From positions 1 through 18,932 of the forward strand of contig CAZADH010000100.1 in the NCBI GenBank assembly GCA_964483805.1: DNA of 18,932 bases, read 5' to 3'. The stretch comes from CAZADH01 sp964483805 (GTDB lineage Bacteria; Muiribacteriota; Ozemobacteria; Ozemobacterales; Ozemobacteraceae). Under the pieces are notes generated by a model, which had not been told where the DNA came from, did not search any database, and worked only from the letters and a program-made list of their open reading frames with translations. A program made the translations under genes and the position numbers. This document shows, one piece after another, positions 1 to 5,399 of this stretch. The stretch's first letter is position 1. Each line of letters starts with the position of its first letter.

Positions 1-2280
1 GACCGAATCGAACAACCCGCCCAACACGTAGCCCCCCAGGTTCTGGCCGTTGCAGATGGGTGAGAAGAAGATCGCCACCCGCCCATCGGAGTCGATGTCG
101 TAGATGCCCGGCATCGAACCGAAACTGCCGGCGTAATACTCGATGATCAGCGGGTAGGCTACGGAATCAAACGTTGTCATCAGGAAGTCGAGATCGGCAG
201 CCGACATGGCGTAGGTTCCAGAGAGCGCTGCGGTGTCGACCAGGATCTTCGAATGGGTGCCGATGCGCTCGATGCGGGCCTGGCGCGTGGTGTAGGTGGC
301 AACGCCAGCGTTGTCGATGCCGGCCCAGGAATACAGCGGCACCGTCATGCCGACCGTCTCGTTGGTGCGCGGTGTGACCCCCGCCCGAATCGTACCTCGC
401 GACGGCAGTGGACCCGACGGTTGGTGGCCCATGCGGCGGTCCGCGATGCGGCGACCCGCGATGCGGCGGTCCGCGATGCGGCGGTTGCTCGCTGCCACCT
501 GCCAGCGATCGACGGTCCAGGCGCGATGCTGCACGGCGTCGGCGGCCTTTCGATTTGCGCGGTTGGCGGCAAGCACCACGGTGGTTCCCGAGCCGCTCGA
601 ACCCTGAAATGCGTAGTTGCCGGCAGTCGGATTCAACGCGCTGAGCACTACACCGTATTGCTCCGTTCCGGCGACCGTCGGCAACAACAGATCGAGTCGC
701 CCGCTGCTGAACGCGAAGCTGCGCACCTCGCCCACTGCCCAGGTGTTGATCGTGACCGGCAGCCCGTTGGTGGTGTTGCTGTGACCCGCCGCGGTGATGG
801 CCAACGCCGAATACAGGTGGGCGCCGGCACTGCCGACGATACTTAGCGTGTAGGGGGCTTGGGCAACGGAGCCCAGCAGCACGCCCCGATCGTAGAACTC
901 GACGCGGTCGATGGTCCCGACCGCGACACTGGCGGTGGCGGTGAGCAGGATCGATTCGCCGGCGAAAAAGGTGCTTCCCGAGGCCGGACTCGTCAGGGCG
1001 ACCTGCGGCCAGGTTCCCGCCACCACGGCAGCACCAGTGCCGTCGTTGAGGTTGAGGCGGTACATCCGGCGGGTGCGGGCGTCAGGTAATAATACCGTAA
1101 TAACCAGAGTATCGTCGGTGGTTTGCGCGGTCGGCCCAAGGTCGAGACGAATGGCGCTGACGGTCGGCCGCGCCGTTCCGCCCGTGTTCGGCAGATCGGT
1201 GATCGCCCGTGGCCACAGCAATCCTGACGTGGTCGGTGAAGTCGAGGTGCCGGCCGAGGCGTCGGCCGTCCCGCCCCATCGGCAGACGAAAGGACCCTGA
1301 TGGTTTGAATGGTAGCCGCCGAGGATCCAGGAACCGTCGCCGAGTTGCATGGCTGTCGAGATCTCACCGGGCCACTGCACGAACCCGGCCCGCCGGCCTG
1401 TGCCGGCGTCAACGCGCGCGGCCACCTGGTCGAGCGGAAACTGGGCATGGGTGCCTAAAACGAGCGCATAACCATCGACGCCCGGGCGCAACACCTGGGC
1501 GAAACGGGCGCCGGTCAGTTCCGGCCACGGCGTGACCGCCCCGAGCCAGAAGGTCGCCGGGGTGGTGGTCCAACCCGGACCGGAAAGACTCGTGGTGTCG
1601 GCGTTGGTCGCTACGGTGGTCCAGGCCGATGATGGCAGAACGCCGAGCGCTGCGGTGACCGCGGCTTCCTGGGCAAATGCGCTGCCGGTGGCGATGGCGG
1701 CGATGGCTGCGTCCACGGCGGTCGCGAAGGTCGTCGTGATGCGTTGCACAAGCGACGATGACAGGGCCACGGTTTCGACGGCGTGCGCGGCGAGATCGCG
1801 CCGGCCGCCCGTGCCGGTGGGAACAACCACGAGACGATTCGACCCCGCCACCAGGTCCATGGTTCCATGAAAATCGGTGTAGCCGCTGATGGCGCCACCC
1901 TCGACATGGATCTGGCCAATGGTGGTGGAGATCGGCACTGCCGAAAACGTTGCGCTGGCCAGGCCTTCACTGTCGGCGGTTACCACCTGTTGTTGCACAG
2001 CAAAACGGGTGGACGGATCGGACGGGGTGAGCGACAGAACGCGAAAGGTGACCTGGGCCGCGGTTTTGCCGGTGGTGCGGATCGTCGGCACGACCGTCTC
2101 TGCGCGCGCATCGTCGAGTGCGATCGCGAAGTGAACCCCGGCGGTTCCTGCCGTCGGTTGTTCGCTCATTGCGTCTCTGACGGTCGAAGGAGACCACAAG
2201 CGGCATCCTGCACTGATGACACACACGCTCAAGAGAACGAGAACCAACCATCGACGGGACAACTGCATTGTTACCACCAT
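1..2280 (-). CDS. Large lipoprotein with Ig-like domain and peptidase M30-like C-terminus (partial, runs off left edge)
   Basis: The reverse strand is open without a stop from an ATG at 2280 to base 1 (760 codons), so the C-terminus lies outside the window. The start is preceded by AAGGA five bases upstream. The N-terminus is a lipoprotein signal: basic residues, a hydrophobic run, then ISAGC with the Cys near residue 26. Residues about 35-420 form a beta-rich module also found in the two RCC1 lipoproteins of this window (shared pattern GVDG[YF]A.V.G.H..F). Residues about 425-508 are a bacterial Ig-like (Big_9 type) domain with VEFYDRGVLLG. Residues about 628-760 end in YDIDSDGRVAIFF followed by GGYVLGGLFD, which resembles the region before the zinc site of M30 (hyicolysin-type) peptidases. 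The HExxH motif would be off the edge, so catalysis is inferred. Expected location is an outer-membrane or surface lipoprotein. Confidence 0.8.
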   Translation of the reverse strand, partial: MVVTMQLSRRWLVLVLLSVCVISAGCRLWSPSTVRDAMSEQPTAGTAGVHFAIALDDARAETVVPTIRTTGKTAAQVTFRVLSLTPSDPSTRFAVQQQVVTADSEGLASATFSAVPISTTIGQIHVEGGAISGYTDFHGTMDLVAGSNRLVVVPTGTGGRRDLAAHAVETVALSSSLVQRITTTFATAVDAAIAAIATGSAFAQEAAVTAALGVLPSSAWTTVATNADTTSLSGPGWTTTPATFWLGAVTPWPELTGARFAQVLRPGVDGYALVLGTHAQFPLDQVAARVDAGTGRRAGFVQWPGEISTAMQLGDGSWILGGYHSNHQGPFVCRWGGTADASAGTSTSPTTSGLLWPRAITDLPNTGGTARPTVSAIRLDLGPTAQTTDDTLVITVLLPDARTRRMYRLNLNDGTGAAVVAGTWPQVALTSPASGSTFFAGESILLTATASVAVGTIDRVEFYDRGVLLGSVAQAPYTLSIVGSAGAHLYSALAITAAGHSNTTNGLPVTINTWAVGEVRSFAFSSGRLDLLLPTVAGTEQYGVVLSALNPTAGNYAFQGSSGSGTTVVLAANRANRKAADAVQHRAWTVDRWQVAASNRRIADRRIAGRRIADRRMGHQPSGPLPSRGTIRAGVTPRTNETVGMTVPLYSWAGIDNAGVATYTTRQARIERIGTHSKILVDTAALSGTYAMSAADLDFLMTTFDSVAYPLIIEYYAGSFGSMPGIYDIDSDGRVAIFFSPICNGQNLGGYVLGGLFDSV
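431..490. repeat. 15-bp tandem repeat inside the peptidase-like lipoprotein gene
   Basis: Units begin at 431, 446, 461 and 476, each opening atgcggcg. The fourth decays after about 11 bases. On the coding (minus) strand they encode a repeating Arg-Arg-Ile-Ala-(Asp/Gly) peptide around residues 597-616, a basic linker between the Ig-like domain and the peptidase-like domain. The 15-bp period keeps the frame, so copy-number changes would lengthen or shorten the linker. Confidence 0.85.
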
Positions 2281-2285
2281 CCACA

Positions 2286-2369
2286 TCCTTGACTGACGCA
2301 AAAAAACAGATCGGTTTCACCAGGTGCCGACCGGGGCCAGTATACCTCAAAATAAAAACGCGTGCCCAA
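2286..2369 (-). promoter_or_regulatory. Candidate promoter and leader of the peptidase-like lipoprotein gene
   Basis: On the minus strand a TATACT box (2339-2344) sits about 59 bases before the start at 2280, in a locally AT-rich stretch. A TTGGGC upstream (2364-2369) is only a weak -35 with a 19-bp spacer. The leader has a run of seven T (2300-2306) and then the AAGGA ribosome site (2286-2290). The -35 is poor, so this is tentative. Confidence 0.35.
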
Positions 2370-2574
2370 CCCGGCCAGGGCAAACCAGGGCAAGCGGGAT
2401 GTTGGCGTGCCGAATTCCGTGCTCGGCAACACGGTTGTTCCGGAGGACCCCGTTGCCCCATTCATAGGCCAACGGCCGCCGGCGGCCCAGGACACTGCGC
2501 GCATCGTGCGCGGGCGGGTGCCGATCCGACAGGGGGTGGGCCGGCCCGGTACCCGGAGGCCCCAGAAAGAACAG
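2370..2574. other. Intergenic stretch with no gene seen
   Basis: GC-rich sequence between the upstream region of the lipoprotein gene and the terminator of the hydrolase transcript. The open frames crossing it have arginine/glycine/proline-rich translations typical of GC-rich noncoding DNA, and none has a convincing ribosome site. Small GC hairpins occur (for example cgcgc/gcgcg near 2507-2521) without T tracts. Confidence 0.5.
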
Positions 2575-2600
2575 ACCGCCCGGTCCAGGGACCGGGCGGT
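2565..2600 (-). terminator. Rho-independent-like terminator of the NlpC/P60-small ORF transcript
   Basis: A perfect 12-bp stem (2575-2586 with 2589-2600, centred on ag) is followed in the minus direction by the T-rich stretch CTGTTCTTTC. It lies 17 bases after the stop of the small ORF at 2617, as expected for the end of this operon. Confidence 0.7.
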
Positions 2601-2616
2601 GCAGGATGGTCTACGG

Positions 2617-2772
2617 TCAGGAAGCGTCAGGAACCTGGCGGGATTGCCGTTTTTTCAGTTTGGCAATCAATGTCACGAGGGCGGGTGACGCCTCGTTGCT
2701 GTGTGGCCGCTGCGCTTCGGTAGAGTGTTGGGCAGAAACCTCGGCATACAGATCGATCGGGGTCAGGCACAT
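2617..2772 (-). CDS. Small 51-aa protein of unknown function, co-transcribed with the hydrolase
   Basis: An ATG at 2772 opens a 51-residue frame ending in TGA at 2617, 17 nt after the stop of the 2790-3395 gene and directly before the terminator hairpin. An AAAGGGA ribosome site lies about 8-9 bases upstream. There is no signal peptide. The C-terminal half (SPALVTLIAKLKK) could form a short basic amphipathic helix. I do not recognise the family. Position, ribosome site and terminator favour translation, but this could also be a 3' untranslated region. Confidence 0.45.
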   Translation of the reverse strand: MCLTPIDLYAEVSAQHSTEAQRPHSNEASPALVTLIAKLKKRQSRQVPDAS

Positions 2773-2789
2773 GCGGTGCGTTCCCTTTC

Positions 2790-3395
2790 TCAGTTGCCCG
2801 GGGCGCGCAGGACCATGACCACCTTCATCCCCTTGATGCGACCCTGCCAGTCGTGCGGATCGGTGGTCTTGCCGTCGGCCGAACTGTTCGAGATCGCCTG
2901 GCGGTTGCCCCAATACACGCCGATATGGCGGAACGACTCGCCCGAACCCTTCTTCTTGCCCATCCATTTGATGACGTCACCGGGCCGCATCGTATCGGGG
3001 TCGATGGCGACCTCTTTCCAGCCCTTCTTCTTGAGCGTGGAAATCAGCGTGTCGACGCTGTTCGACGCATCGGAACCGTTGATCAGGCCGGCCTTCTTGA
3101 GCATCTGTGAAACCGCCCAGGCGCAGGCCAACCGGCCCTTGTTGGTGCCGGGAACGTTGCGCGAGACCGTGCCGATGAAGCCGTTCGCGGCGGCCGCGAG
3201 CCGATTGCTGGCGTCGAGGCTGCTGCCCGCGGCTGCCGGGGTGGCGGCGCTGCCGGTGTCGTCCTCGTTCTCGGTGCCGGCCACCCGGGCCGCGGCGAGA
3301 ACGAGGGTGCCGCCTTCCGATGAAAGCAACGCACCGCCGGTCGTGTTCGACACGATCATCCAAAGGCACCAGGCCGCCATCATCAGTGTGCGCAT
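2790..3395 (-). CDS. Secreted NlpC/P60- or CHAP-like peptidoglycan hydrolase
   Basis: 201 residues with a hydrophobic N-terminal export signal (MRTLMMAAWCLWMIV) and a low-complexity Ala/Thr/Gly linker to about residue 65. A compact papain-like domain follows. Cys91 in RLACAWAV starts the expected Cys-helix, and the motif GDVIKWMG (139-146) precedes His157 in FRHIGVYWG. That Cys...GDVI...HIGVY order is the signature of NlpC/P60 and related cell-wall amidases or endopeptidases that cut stem peptides in the periplasm. The ATG at 3395 has AAAGGAA about eight bases upstream. It leads a two-gene unit with the 51-aa ORF downstream. The exact subfamily (NlpC/P60 or CHAP) cannot be settled by eye. Confidence 0.75.
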   Translation of the reverse strand: MRTLMMAAWCLWMIVSNTTGGALLSSEGGTLVLAAARVAGTENEDDTGSAATPAAAGSSLDASNRLAAAANGFIGTVSRNVPGTNKGRLACAWAVSQMLKKAGLINGSDASNSVDTLISTLKKKGWKEVAIDPDTMRPGDVIKWMGKKKGSGESFRHIGVYWGNRQAISNSSADGKTTDPHDWQGRIKGMKVVMVLRAPGN

Positions 3396-3418
3396 GGTCT
3401 GTTTCCTTTCAAGGTCTG

Positions 3419-3430
3419 CTTGTTCACAAG
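3419..3430. promoter_or_regulatory. Short palindrome upstream of the hydrolase gene
   Basis: CTTGTTCACAAG (5-bp arms, 2-bp centre) lies 24-35 bases before the hydrolase start, where a repressor or activator site could sit. No clear -10/-35 pair was found beside it. The remaining sequence to 3577 holds no gene. Confidence 0.25.
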
Positions 3431-3577
3431 GTCAATGGCTGTGCGGAAAGCTGAAGAAGTTGAGTTTCTGCCTAGGTGACGCTCCAGGCGGGTGGGGTGT
3501 TACAGCCGATTTTTTTGGGAGCGCGGTTCGGTGAGGCTTGCGGGCCGGAGTGGCCGCGTCGATGCAGTATTGGCGGC

Positions 3578-4750
3578 TCAAGCCAACCCAGCCAGAAACC
3601 TGGCCAGCGAGACCGTGCGCACGCCGTTGCTGACGTAATCGGTCTTGGCTTCGGGGGTGACGAGGTAGAGTTGCGAGAACCCAAGCCGTTCGCCGAAGTA
3701 ACGCAGGTGTTTGCCCGCGCGGGCCGACGATTTCACCTCGACGGCAAACCACGGCCTGCCGTGCGAGGTGACGGCGAAATCGACCTCGCGGCCTTCCTGG
3801 TCGCGCAGGAAATGCAGGGTCGTTTTCCAGCCATGGACGTAATTGAGGAAATCGCAGAACTTGAGCAGATGGTTGGCCACCAGGTTCTCGAGTCGCGCGC
3901 CCGGGTCGTCGATGTCGGACCAGTCCCATAGGTAGAGTTTGCCTTCTTTTCGCAACGACTTGATGCGTGGGCCGGCCAACGGAGCAATACGATATGAATA
4001 ATAGAGCGAGTCGAGCAGGTTGAGCCAAGTCGAGACGGAGCGGTGGGCGACGCCCAGGTCTTCGCGCAGCGCGTTGATTGACAGCAGCGAGCCGACCCGG
4101 CGTGGCAATTCGTCGACCAGCAACTGGATCAATGACAGGTCGCGCACCGATGACAGGTCACGGACATCTTCGCGCACCACCCGCTCGACCCGCTCGTTGC
4201 GCCAACGTCGCCAGAAGCGCTCGTTCTGCTTCGACAGTGGCTCGGGGAAGCCGCCGAAGCGCAACAGGTCGCCCAGTGCCCCGTCAGCGGCAGTGTTTTC
4301 GCGCGGGATGTCGAGTATGCCACCCGGTTCTGAGACAGGCGGCCGCCCGATCATCTCGGCGACCGACAGGGGGTGCAATACATGGTAATGATACCGGCCT
4401 TGCAGCGAGTCGCCACCCCGGCGATAGACCGACAACCGCGCGCTGCCGGTCACCAGGATGCTGACCGAGTCGCGGTGCTTGTCGAAGATGCCCTTGATGT
4501 GGGTCTTCCAACCCTTGGCCTTGTGCAGTTCGTCGAAGATGAGCAGGTTGGCTCCGGGCACGAATCGTTCGGCGAAAATCGCGCGTCGGTCGTCGCGCGA
4601 ATCCCAGGTGAGATACTGGGCATGGGCGAAGTGCGTCGCGACAAGGCTCTTCGCCAGCGTCGTCTTGCCGACCTGGCGTGGCCCGCCCAAGAAGACCATC
4701 TTCTCGTGCAGGTCTTCGATGATGGGCGACTCGAGTGAGCGGCTGAGCAT
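3578..4750 (-). CDS. AAA ATPase with DUF4143 C-terminal domain
   Basis: 390 residues from the ATG at 4750. Walker A is GGPRQVGKTT (22-31) and Walker B is LLIFDELHK with Asp73/Glu74. VTGSARL near residue 96 is the sensor-like strand, followed by the family's YHYHVLHPLS segment. This is the AAA_14 domain. The C-terminal DUF4143 region ends with EVDFAV...WFAVEVKSS, a restriction-endonuclease-like pattern typical of these proteins. Family members are common, patchily distributed ATPases of uncertain role, often near TA or defence genes. The frame stays open upstream to 4933, but that extension is translated from a doc-gene remnant and AT-rich promoter DNA, so the shorter start is chosen. No strong Shine-Dalgarno is seen before 4750. 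Confidence 0.88.
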   Translation of the reverse strand: MLSRSLESPIIEDLHEKMVFLGGPRQVGKTTLAKSLVATHFAHAQYLTWDSRDDRRAIFAERFVPGANLLIFDELHKAKGWKTHIKGIFDKHRDSVSILVTGSARLSVYRRGGDSLQGRYHYHVLHPLSVAEMIGRPPVSEPGGILDIPRENTAADGALGDLLRFGGFPEPLSKQNERFWRRWRNERVERVVREDVRDLSSVRDLSLIQLLVDELPRRVGSLLSINALREDLGVAHRSVSTWLNLLDSLYYSYRIAPLAGPRIKSLRKEGKLYLWDWSDIDDPGARLENLVANHLLKFCDFLNYVHGWKTTLHFLRDQEGREVDFAVTSHGRPWFAVEVKSSARAGKHLRYFGERLGFSQLYLVTPEAKTDYVSNGVRTVSLARFLAGLA

Positions 4751-4776
4751 GGCGCCACAATACCACAGTGTCTGCG

Positions 4777-4819
4777 TTAATGCAAAATATATGGCAAGAA
4801 AACTATATTTAATGCAAAA
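4777..4819 (-). promoter_or_regulatory. AT-rich promoter region with two 11-bp direct repeats
   Basis: TTAATGCAAAA occurs at 4777-4787 and again at 4809-4819, start to start 32 bp, about three helical turns. The block 4751-4850 is far more AT-rich than its surroundings and lies directly before the ATPase start. Tandem sites on one face of the helix suggest an operator. Which TATA-like box is the -10 is not certain. Confidence 0.5.
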
Positions 4820-4952
4820 CTTATTGCCAATCAAGTGTGCTTGAAAACAACAATATCGGCGTTTCGAATACATTGGTTGCAACCAGACGATCGATGTCTG
4901 ACGGTTGGCCCCTGGGCGTGGTCCAGTCTGCACTGGCCACCGGTTGTGGCCT

Positions 4953-5062
4953 GGACCCGAGGGTCGCTCGAGGAGCCTGCCGGCTTTCTCTTTCGCCGCC
5001 TTGCCTGCGATGATGTCGAGAACCAGCTTCTCGAACGCGTCATCAGCAACCGTGACACTCGC
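4953..5062 (-). pseudogene. Remnant of the 3' end of a doc-family toxin gene
   Basis: In the minus frame this encodes ADDAFEKLVLDIIAGK followed by AAKEKAGRLLERPSGPG. It closely matches the C-terminus of the Doc protein at 8371-8769 (DDDAFEKLVLDIIAGK then VSKEKAGKFFKRHSGPS). The central stretch is nearly identical at DNA level to 8400-8475. The catalytic HPF...GNKR part is absent, so it cannot be active. It happens to be in frame with the ATPase gene to its left. Confidence 0.8.
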
Positions 5063-5100
5063 CTCGCCTGTGGATGGTGCACGGGGCCGTGTTGCGACTG

Positions 5101-5134
5101 GTTGTCGGGGCGCACGGCGGTGCGCCCCGACAAC
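5101..5134. repeat. Perfect 15-bp-arm palindrome, terminator-like
   Basis: GTTGTCGGGGCGCAC and its exact complement are separated by GGCG. It lies nine bases beyond the stop of the hydrogenase remnant, the position held at the intact gene by the palindrome at 16318-16345, with which it shares the GGGGCGCAC/GTGCGCCCC core. It may fold as a hairpin in RNA. No T tract follows. Confidence 0.7.
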
Positions 5135-5143
5135 AGAACGTAT

Positions 5144-5275
5144 TTACACGATCTTGTTACCGCGCTTGGTGTAATGCGCGTGCAGCAGTTCATGCGACTG
5201 GTGGGCAACACGGGCCGCCATCGATGAACTCGTCGTGGATCGCCTCGGCGCGCGCCTGGCAAATCTGGGAACGGT
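5144..5275 (-). pseudogene. Degenerate copy of the 3' end of the [FeFe]-hydrogenase gene
   Basis: On the minus strand the last codons read HQSHELLHAHYTKRGNKIV and stop, against HKSHDLLHTHYTKRGNKIV in the intact gene at 16368-18311. Further upstream QICQARAEAIHDEFIDGGPCC matches the intact QARAKAIYDE and IYDEFLKGGPCC segments, but a frameshift separates it from the tail. A 63-bp segment present in the intact gene is missing. The fragment covers only the last few dozen codons, so it is a non-functional relic. Confidence 0.8.
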
Positions 5276-5311
5276 CTTCCGGAGATCGCGAGAACGGTGA
5301 TTCGGCGGGGG

Positions 5312-5340
5312 TTGAGAACGGCACCCCCCCGTGGTAGAGT
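5312..5340 (+). promoter_or_regulatory. Candidate phase-variable promoter with C7 tract, copy 1
   Basis: TTGAGA (5312-5317, five of six -35 consensus bases) and TAGAGT (5335-5340, four of six -10 bases) are separated by exactly 17 bp. The spacer contains a run of seven C (5324-5330). The paralogous promoter at 12040-12069 is identical except for eight C and an 18-bp spacer. A start near 5347 would give a leader of about 53 bases before the ATG at 5400, which has GGGAGGA about nine bases upstream. Confidence 0.6.
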
Positions 5341-5399
5341 TTCGTTGCGTCGCCGGCCGCGCAGGCGGCACGGGATATCGCCGCGGGAGGATCTGTCGC

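Noticed and set aside
1611..2461. Two minus-strand frames (1611-1970 and 1967-2461) as separate genes
   Set aside because: They are out-of-frame shadows of the continuous lipoprotein frame 2280-1.
4751..4933. Longer N-terminus (451 aa) for the ATPase
   Set aside because: The extra residues derive from AT-rich promoter DNA and a doc-gene remnant. The AAA domain begins normally at 4750.
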